61,782 nucleotides of DNA from a virus, in the IMG/VR virus record IMGVR_UViG_3300023174_000175, positions 1-61,782 of that record, one strand, 5' to 3'. Below are positions 1 through 8,059 of the stretch, in pieces. The notes below the pieces were generated by a model. That model worked only from the letters and a program-made list of their open reading frames with translations. It searched no databases and was not told where the DNA came from. Each line of letters begins with the position of its first letter. The first letter of the stretch is position 1. The position numbers and the translations under genes are program-made.

Positions 1-151
1 TAATGTTTGTTGTGCCACCAGCCCAATTGCCGTGGCTGGATTGGTCGTGTTGTCCTGACATGTGTTTGGTAAAAGCATCAACTACTGTCCAATTACCAAC
101 TTTTTGCCATTTATCAAATAGCCCAACTGTGCTTGTTGTGCCATTTTTCTG
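1..151. repeat. Terminal direct repeat, left copy
   Basis: These 151 bases match 61632-61782 except at positions 127, 129 and 131. An open frame continues through the join, so the repeat most simply reflects a circular or circularly permuted genome whose ends overlap in the assembly. A true short terminal repeat cannot be excluded. The three mismatches lie within five bases and change two codons (Thr-Val here, Lys-Ile in the right copy), suggesting population variants rather than random error. Confidence 0.9.
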
Positions 152-253
152 GCGTAAATACCCGTATGGATAACCGTCAGCATCAACGAAATCAAAAATC
201 AACTCGGCTCCGTCAGCCCTTACAGCGTAAACACTACCTTTGGTTAGTTCCAT
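1..253 (-). CDS. N-terminal part of junction-spanning cargo protein (GNAT + two metallopeptidases)
   Basis: This is the 5' end of a gene that continues on the other end of the window (59587-61782). ATG at 251-253 lies two bases after the stop of the upstream gene at 256. The first 62 residues form a small beta-rich stretch (MELTKGSVYAV...), then the shared motif at residues 63-78 (K-H-M-S-G-Q-H-D-Q variant). On a circle of 61631 bases the gene is 2298 nt, an exact multiple of three, encoding 765 residues. Taken linearly the downstream piece would appear to start at a Met inside the motif, which is wrong. Confidence 0.9.
   Translation of the reverse strand, partial: MELTKGSVYAVRADGAELIFDFVDADGYPYGYLRQKNGTTSTVGLFDKWQKVGNWTVVDAFTKHMSGQHDQSSHGNWAGGTTNI
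20..67 (-). repeat. KHLxGQHDQSxHGxWA motif, junction-gene copy 1 (left end)
   Basis: Encodes KHMSGQHDQSSHGNWA, with Met-Ser replacing Leu-x. It precedes the GNAT module. The same copy is present again at 61651-61698 through the terminal repeat. Confidence 0.95.
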
Positions 254-255
254 AA

Positions 256-1404
256 TTAATACTCTACCACCTTAATTCCCTTGGGAACAAGGGGACTAAT
301 GTCATTAAAACTGTCTGAAGGAATGTAAATAGCCTCAACATCACTCAACTTAACACCATCATGAATTTGGGCTTCAAAATAAGAACCTTCATTGACAAAC
401 CCAATTTCATAATTATGATTATTCCAGCCCTCTTCTTCAGCAATGTTGTACAAAATTCTGTCAGACGCTCGCCACGCTTCAAAAGGAGTAATTTCTTCTT
501 GAGTCATAGAAATAGGGACACAACCAGTTGATAACGAATCGCCAACGGTCATAGTTGTCCGAGGTTTAACATCATCTTTAAACACAACCCGAACAGCCCC
601 ATACTGCTCAGGCCCATTAATCAAAACACTTTCATCTAAATTGTCTTCGGAAACATAACCATAAATAGGTCTTTTAGAAACAGGTTCCGACAATGGAATG
701 CTTTGCCCACGCAACTCACCAGCCATACGACCAATTTTGCTGTACGAACCATTGCTTGTACCTGTTTCAAATTGTGTTTTAAACCTTTGGTCATCACTTT
801 TTAATAAATTAATAAATGATTTTTCATCCATTGCCATGCAGACTTTTCCATCTGTTTGTATGGTTCTTAAATCATCAGCAATAAAACCTTGATAATCTTC
901 CTCAAAAGAATCAAAATCAGCAAAAGTAACCTGTTTAACAACTTCATCAGACACCCTGCGAAGCAATGCTTCATACATCACAACTGGATAATCTTTCCCA
1001 GTTACAAATTCAGGATTAATGACTCCTTTAAAAGTGTTATCAAAAACTCCACCAGTTTTAAGAAAAACAGCATCACGAGGATAAGCGTCTTTAACTTGTT
1101 TTTGTAACTCTTTTCCAAGAGCAGAATTAGCAAAAGTGTCACCATGAAGAATTTTAACTAAAAAATCTTCTGAGCGACTACCGCCGTATTTGCGCGCACC
1201 GCTATCTATTTTTTCGGCATAAGTTTTAGCCAATTTTTTTACAGCATTTTTAAAAGTTGTCGTTTCAGCAAAATCGTTAACTGCACCATGCGACCAATTG
1301 CCATGCGTAGATTGGTCATGTTGACCCAAATAATGTTTGGTAATTCCAGTACGCAACCAAAAAGCATTATTACCAGCATCAATGTCAATAATTAAACTCA
1401 TCAT
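256..1404 (-). CDS. Motif-bearing cargo protein with DUF3626-like C-terminal domain
   Basis: 382 residues. A short hydrophobic lead is followed by the shared motif at residues 23-38 (KHYLGQHDQSTHGNWS). The C-terminal half carries RPIYGY, then YGAVRVVFKD, then RTTMTVGDS, and finally a Y-F-E-A-Q-I-H-D-G-V-K-L-S-D-V segment. The same order of signatures occurs in the gene at 58027-59580, so the two share a paralogous domain. From memory it resembles DUF3626-type proteins, whose biochemical role I do not know; a divergent ADP-ribosyltransferase fold is possible. The gene overlaps its upstream neighbour by 4 bases and its stop lies two bases before the next start, so it is translationally coupled within the cargo operon. 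Confidence 0.85.
   Translation of the reverse strand: MMSLIIDIDAGNNAFWLRTGITKHYLGQHDQSTHGNWSHGAVNDFAETTTFKNAVKKLAKTYAEKIDSGARKYGGSRSEDFLVKILHGDTFANSALGKELQKQVKDAYPRDAVFLKTGGVFDNTFKGVINPEFVTGKDYPVVMYEALLRRVSDEVVKQVTFADFDSFEEDYQGFIADDLRTIQTDGKVCMAMDEKSFINLLKSDDQRFKTQFETGTSNGSYSKIGRMAGELRGQSIPLSEPVSKRPIYGYVSEDNLDESVLINGPEQYGAVRVVFKDDVKPRTTMTVGDSLSTGCVPISMTQEEITPFEAWRASDRILYNIAEEEGWNNHNYEIGFVNEGSYFEAQIHDGVKLSDVEAIYIPSDSFNDISPLVPKGIKVVEY
1291..1338 (-). repeat. KHLxGQHDQSxHGxWA motif copy (KHYLGQHDQSTHGNWS)
   Basis: Variant with Tyr-Leu after KH and Ser for the final Ala. It is at residues 23-38 of its protein, before the DUF3626-like domain. Confidence 0.95.
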
Positions 1405-2507
1405 GAACCCCCAAAATTGCTCATGATTCCAACCATGGCAGAACGAGGTTGGCTAACAGAAACATTTGCTTGAACCGTACCACCAAGCAACACATGTTCA
1501 GCCTCAACTTCTGCACCCAAGCCCGTGGCATAAGTAGAAAAAACATTCTCAACAGGAACCACAATTTTAGTAAAAGCATTGCCAAAAGTTTTAGCGACAC
1601 TTGCTTTACTTGTCCAGCAACTCAAAGGTTGCATACGAATAGTTTGCTTAGAATCCGTGCCATACAAACTTTCATCAGCCACATCAAACCCACGCCATAA
1701 AGTCACCGCTTTAATACCTTTTTCAGCAAACTGTTTTTGAGTTTCTTCATACATTGCGGTAGTAATTGCTTCTAAAACTTCATAGTTTTCAGACAAAATC
1801 TTTTGAACTTGAGGAGCAATCTTTTCGGGATGACCAGTGATAAAAGAATCTTGCAACCCAAAATCTTCACGGACAACATCATTTAACGCATAGTACAAAG
1901 GGTTAGAGTTTTGTAGTTTATCCCACTGTTCCATGATTTCAACTACTGCATACTGTTTAATTAATTTTTCTTTTTCTGCCACCGTTTGAGTTTCAGGATT
2001 CATAGACCTTAAAGAAGAATTGGTTTTATCAACCCAAAGAGTGTTGTAGTAAGACTGTTTAAAAATAGCATTAGGGTCGTGGATAGCCTCCATGATTTGT
2101 TTAGCAGTAGTAAATTGTCCACTACCATCTTCAGATACATAATTTATGCCACTAGAAAAATTTGTTGGAAGAATCATTGGTGTGTTGAGAAACTCTTCAA
2201 TGGGAATGTCAGCAAGATGTTTAACCACATTGTCAGATGCAACCCATGTTGTTATGTCCTCGCTACCAAAACGACCAGCATTAGGGACTTGTGCATAAAA
2301 ATCTTGACTAGAAGGTTTAGGAGCATAAGAATAATCATTTGGTTTCAGGTTATGGTCAGCCCAAGACCCGTGTGAACTCTGGTCGTGCTGACCAGCAAGA
2401 TGTTTTGATAAAAGGGAACGCCCAAGAATTTGTTCTGCCTGTTTACGATGACGCAAAGCCTCGGCACCATCAATTTCAGACAAGAAAGAATCAGTAAACC
2501 TATCCAT
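1401..2507 (-). CDS. Motif-bearing ADP-ribosyltransferase-like cargo protein
   Basis: 368 residues. The motif is at residues 35-50 after a basic, helical N-terminus. The C-terminal ~110 residues show the three ADP-ribosyltransferase landmarks in order: an Arg in LWRGF (near 270), a Ser-Thr type motif in LSCWTSK (near 302), and an E-x-E pair in VEAEHVLLGG (near 340). In that family these bind NAD and transfer ADP-ribose to a target protein or nucleic acid; the target cannot be read from sequence. Start and stop overlap both neighbours by a few bases, as expected for a tightly coupled operon. The middle (residues 60-230) has no recognised domain. Confidence 0.85.
   Translation of the reverse strand: MDRFTDSFLSEIDGAEALRHRKQAEQILGRSLLSKHLAGQHDQSSHGSWADHNLKPNDYSYAPKPSSQDFYAQVPNAGRFGSEDITTWVASDNVVKHLADIPIEEFLNTPMILPTNFSSGINYVSEDGSGQFTTAKQIMEAIHDPNAIFKQSYYNTLWVDKTNSSLRSMNPETQTVAEKEKLIKQYAVVEIMEQWDKLQNSNPLYYALNDVVREDFGLQDSFITGHPEKIAPQVQKILSENYEVLEAITTAMYEETQKQFAEKGIKAVTLWRGFDVADESLYGTDSKQTIRMQPLSCWTSKASVAKTFGNAFTKIVVPVENVFSTYATGLGAEVEAEHVLLGGTVQANVSVSQPRSAMVGIMSNFGGS
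2358..2405 (-). repeat. KHLxGQHDQSxHGxWA motif copy (KHLAGQHDQSSHGSWA)
   Basis: Residues 35-50 of the ART-like protein at 1401-2507. Near-consensus, with Ser in place of Asn before Trp. Confidence 0.95.
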
Positions 2508-4890
2508 TTTCTTGTCCCGTCACTAAAAGGTCTAACACAATCCTAGTTTTATCCAACCTTTTTGCTCCCATAACCACAAAAGTAGTATTTGGAGCAATAA
2601 CGAACTCGCCTTCTCTATCATTACCCATTGTTGCACCATGAGTACCTGCTGGCATGTGAATGTTTGAAAAAACTGTTGAAGACGCTTTAAATGAATCATT
2701 AACGCTTTGATGCACACTATTAGGGGCAGAAGTTGATGTAAAACCTTTTGCTTCAAAAGTTTTCCCAACCAAGCCATTAATGTCTTCCTCAGACATTGCA
2801 GAAACTTGTTGTCTAAAAAGACTTGCCCCTGAACTCCACCTAGTAACCGTCAAATCTTGTGTTGTTTCTGTTTCATACAACGCATTTTTCAAAGACTCAA
2901 TTTGAGCGATTCCTTGTTCTTTAGGAATTTGTTCATTGTAAATAATTCTAACTGTGTCATCAATGTTGCCACTACGAAGGTAATCATTCATCCATGAGTA
3001 CCCAAAACCAACATAATTATTTCTAGCATCCATTGTTGTTGAATCAAGTCTTGAAAGGTCTAAGGCTGGAAGGTCACTCAACGAAGCAGATTTAAAACCT
3101 TCAGCACCTGCCCAATTGCCGTGCGTAGATTGGTCATGCTGACCTTGCAAGTGTTTAGACACTGCATCAGGGTTTTGAACAATTAAAGCACCAGCATTTA
3201 AAACAACCATTTCTCGGTCAGGCAAACTTCTATCGGCTGGGTCATAAAGCATTGGACTGTCATTAATTGCGTCATAGCCCATTGCCAAAGCCATAAAATT
3301 TCTAGTTGTTAATTTGTCAGTAAAAAACCAACTTGTTGGAAAATCTGTTAAAGCCGTATGGCGAAGTAAATTAATTTGAGATTCTAGCAATCCACTATTT
3401 GCCAATACCCAGTTTGCTTCAGAAGAAGGAATAGTTAAAATTTTTGCATTAGGTTTAAAAGCCATTTTAACTATTTGTTTTTCATCACCTTTATAACCCC
3501 AAATTTCAGCCTCTTTTTGCGTATGGGCACCATAAAGACCAATGCCATTTCTACCCATAGAAATGTAAGGCAACTCCGAAGCCATAAATTGTTTAATTTT
3601 ATCTTCAGCAGATAATCTAATGTTGTCTGAAGTTTCCAAATCAAAAGCAGAACCTTGCTGAAAAGTTCGCCAAAATTCCATACCCTGTGAAGTATCACCA
3701 AAAGTAGGTTTACCAGTTTTGCCTGTGGCTTTTAAAACATCTTGCAAAGTTTTACGCCAAACATCAAGGCTGTCGTATGGTTTATTTGCGTTAATTATTG
3801 ACGCAAGTTGCTCAATACTAATTTCATTTGACCCGTCACCGTTAGCCCAATTACCGTGTGAACTCTGGTCATGTTGCCCAGCAAGGTGCTTAGAAACATT
3901 AGCCAAATTATCCCATAACGGTTGCCAAATTTCATCAAATAACTTAACGGCTTTATCGCCCGTAACTGATTTAGATTGTTTTGCTCGTTTTCTAGATTCC
4001 ATAACAATTTTATTTAAATTATTATCATCATTTTTTGAAACTTCAGAATCCGAACTCCAATACGGAGTATCTAAAACAACTAAACCCGACCTATCTAAAA
4101 TGTTAAAACATTTAGTTGAAGCACCAGCACCTTCAGGAGTTTTGGTTGTGTAAAATTGAACTCCTTGTGCTGTGGCTAAAATTCCAACATCGGTAGAACC
4201 AGCCCAAACTTTAGTTGTATCTTTTATTTCCAATAATGTGTTTTTTCTTGCTGTTTTAGTTAATGCAGACAACTTTGTTTTAGGCAAAGTTACATAATCA
4301 GGTGGAATTAACATGGCTATAACCAGCCCTCTACCCTGCCCGTCACCATTGTCATAATCATTTTTTGCATAGGCTGTTGCAAGGGCTGGATTATTGGTCA
4401 CATAAGTGCCATCACCAAAATCACCAATTCCAGCATAATAATTACCAGTTTTGAATTGTTCATAAATTTGTTCCGCAGTAGCAATTAATTTGCCATCTTC
4501 ATCATAAGAATCAGTAATTCCACGAAAAACCACTTGATAACCTTGTTTACGCAATTTAGCAAACTCATCTGCTTTAACTGTTTTAGGTTTACCAGTAAAA
4601 CCTTGTCTTTCGGCTACCATCCTCAAAATGTAATCTTGATTCATTGTGCCTACGCCATGGGCTTCATCCCATTTTTCCATAGCAGTAATTTGTTTTTGCA
4701 ATTCTAAAGAAATGTTGTAACCAAAAATTTTGTATTCTTTGTCGCCTTTTTTAAAAACATTTTTTAAATGTTCAGAAATTTCTTTAGTTATGTCTTGACC
4801 AGCACCTCCAGACCATGACCCATGTGAACTCTGGTCATGCTGACCCTGAAGGTGTTTTTGAACTGGGACAATTACATAAACAGATTTCAT
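2500..4890 (-). CDS. Triple-module ADP-ribosyltransferase-like cargo polyprotein
   Basis: 796 residues with three shared motifs at residues 12-27, 334-349 and 579-594, dividing it into three modules. Module 1 has FRGIT and FGDGTYVTNNPALATAYA, resembling an ART fold. Module 2 has GNGIGLYGAHTQKEAEIWGY, a late REMVVLNAGALIV strand and a similar topology. Module 3 is the clearest: TRWSSG, then KGFTSTS, then an E-x-E in REGEFVIAPNTTFVV, the classic R-S-E layout of ADP-ribosylating exoenzymes. It begins by overlapping the MuF-like gene by 4 bases, so it is the first cargo gene after the head protein. Whether it acts whole or is cut at the motifs into three enzymes is unknown. Confidence 0.88.
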   Translation of the reverse strand: MKSVYVIVPVQKHLQGQHDQSSHGSWSGGAGQDITKEISEHLKNVFKKGDKEYKIFGYNISLELQKQITAMEKWDEAHGVGTMNQDYILRMVAERQGFTGKPKTVKADEFAKLRKQGYQVVFRGITDSYDEDGKLIATAEQIYEQFKTGNYYAGIGDFGDGTYVTNNPALATAYAKNDYDNGDGQGRGLVIAMLIPPDYVTLPKTKLSALTKTARKNTLLEIKDTTKVWAGSTDVGILATAQGVQFYTTKTPEGAGASTKCFNILDRSGLVVLDTPYWSSDSEVSKNDDNNLNKIVMESRKRAKQSKSVTGDKAVKLFDEIWQPLWDNLANVSKHLAGQHDQSSHGNWANGDGSNEISIEQLASIINANKPYDSLDVWRKTLQDVLKATGKTGKPTFGDTSQGMEFWRTFQQGSAFDLETSDNIRLSAEDKIKQFMASELPYISMGRNGIGLYGAHTQKEAEIWGYKGDEKQIVKMAFKPNAKILTIPSSEANWVLANSGLLESQINLLRHTALTDFPTSWFFTDKLTTRNFMALAMGYDAINDSPMLYDPADRSLPDREMVVLNAGALIVQNPDAVSKHLQGQHDQSTHGNWAGAEGFKSASLSDLPALDLSRLDSTTMDARNNYVGFGYSWMNDYLRSGNIDDTVRIIYNEQIPKEQGIAQIESLKNALYETETTQDLTVTRWSSGASLFRQQVSAMSEEDINGLVGKTFEAKGFTSTSAPNSVHQSVNDSFKASSTVFSNIHMPAGTHGATMGNDREGEFVIAPNTTFVVMGAKRLDKTRIVLDLLVTGQENG
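3109..3156 (-). repeat. KHLxGQHDQSxHGxWA motif, third copy of triple-ART protein
   Basis: KHLQGQHDQSTHGNWA at residues 579-594, immediately before the classical R-S-ExE module. Confidence 0.95.
3844..3891 (-). repeat. KHLxGQHDQSxHGxWA motif, second copy of triple-ART protein
   Basis: KHLAGQHDQSSHGNWA at residues 334-349, opening module 2. Confidence 0.95.
4810..4857 (-). repeat. KHLxGQHDQSxHGxWA motif, first copy of triple-ART protein
   Basis: KHLQGQHDQSSHGSWS at residues 12-27, only 11 residues from the N-terminus. Confidence 0.95.
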
Positions 4891-5891
4891 GCCTGTCCCC
4901 CTAAATACCTCATTTGACCAGTTTTAATCCACTCAGCATCATTTAAACCACGGTCAGGAGGCACCAGAAACGCCGTACAGCGACAATGAGGATGAGCAGG
5001 TGGCATAAGTAGCCCATTATCAAAAGCACCGTCCCAACGCACCTGAACTCCATCTAACGGGGCACACTTATCGCAAGGAGGTCCACCAGCATTATTTTTG
5101 TAAACCGTTTGCCACTGTTTCATGGAATCACCAGCAACCCAACCGCCATCAACAGCCTGTTGCCAAGCCAACTGACGACCCATGTTTTGAGCAATCTGAA
5201 TTTCGGTACGGGCAATCATTGTGGCACGGGCACGAATTAACTTTTGGCGATACCTGTCTGTCAACAAATCCGTTTTTTCAACTGCTTTTTCAGGTTTTAA
5301 ACCCTGTTTTAATAAACTTTTATAGGTACGGTCATAAAACTTGTCAACTGCCTGTGCCCAACGAGGATGCAAACCAATAACTTGACGCAACTTTTTAGCC
5401 GTGTAAGGAACCGAAATTTCTTTACTGAAAGAATCGCTAATAATTTGACGAATTGCCAAACGCATTGAATCGTTAATGGCTGTGACCAAACGCCCAGCCT
5501 GACGCTCCGCATACAAATCCGCCACGGGGTTATGAATGTTAAAAGTGAACTCACCCTTGGGTTTACCCGTCAAAGTATTAGCGTTACCCCAATCAGGTGT
5601 TGCCTCAATTAACGGTTTTATTTCCTGACCAGCCAAAACACCAGCATTATTAATAACTGCCGTAATCGAATCCCGAATAATTTGACCAATCGCGTCAACA
5701 TTAATTGTCAACAAGGCTTGCTCCAGCAAATCGGGTTGCAGATTAATAATTGCTGAAGCCAACGCATCAGCATCAGCAACTCGCCCAGCCCGATACAAAG
5801 CATTACGAATAATGTTGTATAACTGCTCTTCAGTTACATTAAAAACTGGAGGTGCAGGTACCGAAGATTTGGCTTTCCTGACTAATGGCAT
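4887..5891 (-). CDS. MuF-like head morphogenesis protein
   Basis: 334 residues from ATG 5891; an in-frame TTG three bases upstream is less likely. The C-terminal region has the MuF signature: a Thr-Glu pair in ARTEIQIAQN, then QWQTV, a zinc-type P-C-D-K-C-A-P-L-D-G, and finally PPAHPHCRC. MuF-family proteins sit at the portal inside the head and some are ejected with DNA; in other phages they are often fused to toxin domains. Here no toxin is fused. Instead the next gene, overlapping by 4 bases, starts the cargo series. Its C-terminus ends in MRYLGGQA, which loosely echoes the HLxGQ part of the cargo motif, though that may be chance. The upstream gene is the portal, as usual. Confidence 0.92.
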   Translation of the reverse strand: MPLVRKAKSSVPAPPVFNVTEEQLYNIIRNALYRAGRVADADALASAIINLQPDLLEQALLTINVDAIGQIIRDSITAVINNAGVLAGQEIKPLIEATPDWGNANTLTGKPKGEFTFNIHNPVADLYAERQAGRLVTAINDSMRLAIRQIISDSFSKEISVPYTAKKLRQVIGLHPRWAQAVDKFYDRTYKSLLKQGLKPEKAVEKTDLLTDRYRQKLIRARATMIARTEIQIAQNMGRQLAWQQAVDGGWVAGDSMKQWQTVYKNNAGGPPCDKCAPLDGVQVRWDGAFDNGLLMPPAHPHCRCTAFLVPPDRGLNDAEWIKTGQMRYLGGQA

Positions 5892-5899
5892 CAAAACCC

Positions 5900-7351
5900 C
5901 TAGAAAGCATTATCGGATTGTCCAGCATCCTGTTTGTTAGGTGCAGGTTTTTTAGCATTTGGTTTTTGTGCAGGAGGTTGAACTGCTTGACCTTGCTGTG
6001 GCGGTTGACCTGTGGTTAAAGGCAATCCTGTAGCAGGGTCAATTGCACCCGTGGTATCACCATTATGTTCAGCAGGTGGAAGTGAACCAAGTTCACGCAA
6101 ATAATCTTCAAGATTCGGGTCAGAAACAATAATTCCAGCATTAGCCAACTTGGTCACATAATCTGCAACTTCAGTCAAATCAACATGAGCAATGTCACCA
6201 TAATTCAACTTGGGAAGACGGGAAGTGTCCATTCCATTGAAACGCATCAAACGACCAATAGCATGCTGGTTAATAACTTCTGCAATGGATTTAGCAATAG
6301 CGTCAACTGCCATTGACCACAAATCCATTTTTGCGGTACCCAAAGCAAATGACCCAACATTGTCATGACCCAACAAAATAAAATCAGATAGCACCGACAT
6401 AGCAATTCGTTGGTCATAGCGAGAAATAATTTTGTCCGTATCGAACTGACGGGAACCACCAGCCGACAAAAGGGTCAAATCAAACAGTTTTTTACCAGAT
6501 TCGTCATACTGGGCAGGAAAAACCACACCCTCTTGTTCATTGCGTTTAATGTTTTGAACAATTTCAACAATGCTATTTAGTACCGCTTTTTGTGCATCTG
6601 TAGCCGTAGATGAAAGGAACTCAGGTGGAACATAAGCGACAGGAAGACCAGCCAAATCACGCTCAATACCAATTGCTTCAATTTCTTCCATACGCTTTTT
6701 AAAGAAATAAGGACGGTAAGCGTTCCGAAGCATGGAACGACCTTCAGGATTATTTTTTTGATTTGTGGTACGGAATAATAATGCTTTTTCAATTGGGACA
6801 TAATGGGTTCCACCACCTGAAGGGTCATTTTGAATCATGCAGTTCACGCCACCATCGTCATCAAATTCCCAACGCATTAAAGAATCTTGACTACGGATAG
6901 CAAATTTACGCCAACCAATTTTGCCGTCCGTGTATTGTGAACGCTTTGTTGGGTCATTTTCGTCAGGTCCAACTCGGCGTTTGTAAACAATTTCGTGGTA
7001 TGACCAACCAAAAGTAAGCATTGAAAGAATACTTGCTAAGGTTGCGTCCCAAGAATCAGACATGTCAAAAAGGCAAGATTCAATAAAATCTGCAACTTCA
7101 ACATCTTTTTCTTTAGGGTCGCCTTCGGCATTTGGCTCAATGTAAGGGTCAACTCGCCATTCAAGGCGAACAATAACTTTCTCAATTGCGTAAAGAATGG
7201 AACCAATTACAGGGTCGTTGTCAGCCATTTCACGGTAAGCACGGATACCGTTTTTGTTTCGTAACGCTGTAATGAACTCTTCAAAGACTGTGCCACCAGC
7301 ACGATGAAGCCCTGTGGAGCCTAACTCAGAAAAATCTGGTTTTGGTGCCAT
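5900..7351 (-). CDS. Portal protein (DUF935 / Mu gp29-like)
   Basis: 483 residues if translation begins at the MAPKPDF Met, preceded by a TAAGGATG ribosome site; an upstream in-frame start would add 16 residues. The N-terminal half carries the pattern of Mu-type portals: MADNDPVIGSILYAIEKVI, a WDATLASILSMLTFGWSYHEIVYKRR stretch, and LKSIARRYQ-like clip and stem helices further on. The last 60 residues are Pro/Gln-rich and disordered. The portal forms the DNA channel at one vertex and docks terminase and MuF. It is far from the terminase genes (21806-23944), unlike the usual neighbouring order. Confidence 0.92.
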   Translation of the reverse strand: MAPKPDFSELGSTGLHRAGGTVFEEFITALRNKNGIRAYREMADNDPVIGSILYAIEKVIVRLEWRVDPYIEPNAEGDPKEKDVEVADFIESCLFDMSDSWDATLASILSMLTFGWSYHEIVYKRRVGPDENDPTKRSQYTDGKIGWRKFAIRSQDSLMRWEFDDDGGVNCMIQNDPSGGGTHYVPIEKALLFRTTNQKNNPEGRSMLRNAYRPYFFKKRMEEIEAIGIERDLAGLPVAYVPPEFLSSTATDAQKAVLNSIVEIVQNIKRNEQEGVVFPAQYDESGKKLFDLTLLSAGGSRQFDTDKIISRYDQRIAMSVLSDFILLGHDNVGSFALGTAKMDLWSMAVDAIAKSIAEVINQHAIGRLMRFNGMDTSRLPKLNYGDIAHVDLTEVADYVTKLANAGIIVSDPNLEDYLRELGSLPPAEHNGDTTGAIDPATGLPLTTGQPPQQGQAVQPPAQKPNAKKPAPNKQDAGQSDNAF

Positions 7352-7423
7352 GTTCACATCCTTACAGTAAAATAAACCTTCTTGCATAATACATTGCAAA
7401 AGGCACTATCTTGAGGTGGCTCG

Positions 7424-8059
7424 CTACTTAATGTAAAGCCATGCTTCAAAATTTAATGATTTCCAAATCAACTCACCTTGCTCAAATCCAGCATCTTCAG
7501 CCATTTGTTGATTCTTTGCAGATGTGTTGGGTCGCATTAGTTTACGCAAATCTGCGTCTTTATCCAAAATTTCCATTGCATCAAAATAAGGTCTTTTATG
7601 TTGGTGCAAAGTAGATGTCAGCATTTCTTGAATTTTGCCTGATTCTGCATAAACTTTTTCAGCCCAAATGAAAGCCCCATTTGGTCGTAGTCCATCATAA
7701 ATTCTTTTTAACAATTCTTGGCGTTTAGTGCTGTCAATGAACTGCAAAGTAAAAATTGAGGTAATTAGTGAACAGTCTTCAAATCCAAAATACTCGGTTA
7801 TGTCGTAACTAAAATACTCAACAGGGGTTGGGTTAAATCTTGGTAGCAAATTTCTTGATTTATCAATCCCAATTTTTACACCATCATGCCGAACGGTTTC
7901 CAACAATTTGCCTGTACTGCAACCAATGTCAATAAAAGTTGTATCAGGTAATAAAAAGAAATCACTTAAAGTTACTACCGTGTCAAACAAAGTATCGTAA
8001 GCAGGAATTGAACTCGCTATGTGGTCATCAAAGTTTTTGACCGTATCAAAAGAAAACAT
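7424..8059 (-). CDS. CmoA-like carboxy-SAM synthase homologue / SAM-dependent methyltransferase
   Basis: 211 residues, Rossmann-fold SAM enzyme with motif I FIDIGCSTGKLLE. The similarity extends along the length of bacterial CmoA: HIASSIPAY near the N-terminus, SIFTLQFI, then KRIYDGLRPNGAFIWAEK, HQHKRPYFDAMEI, LMRPNTSA and a final GFEQGELIWKSLNF. CmoA makes carboxy-S-adenosylmethionine from SAM and prephenate; in bacteria CmoB then carboxymethylates tRNA wobble uridine. No CmoB is seen here. Instead the gene overlaps the upstream cytosine DNA methyltransferase by 14 bases, so carboxy-SAM is plausibly made for DNA modification. A generic methyltransferase role is the alternative. Confidence 0.85.
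   Translation of the reverse strand: MFSFDTVKNFDDHIASSIPAYDTLFDTVVTLSDFFLLPDTTFIDIGCSTGKLLETVRHDGVKIGIDKSRNLLPRFNPTPVEYFSYDITEYFGFEDCSLITSIFTLQFIDSTKRQELLKRIYDGLRPNGAFIWAEKVYAESGKIQEMLTSTLHQHKRPYFDAMEILDKDADLRKLMRPNTSAKNQQMAEDAGFEQGELIWKSLNFEAWLYIK

Noticed and set aside
698-1107. Plus-strand open frames opposite the cargo genes
   Set aside because: They lie antisense to a clear motif-bearing gene, have no ribosome sites and no family resemblance; many similar frames occur opposite other minus-strand genes.
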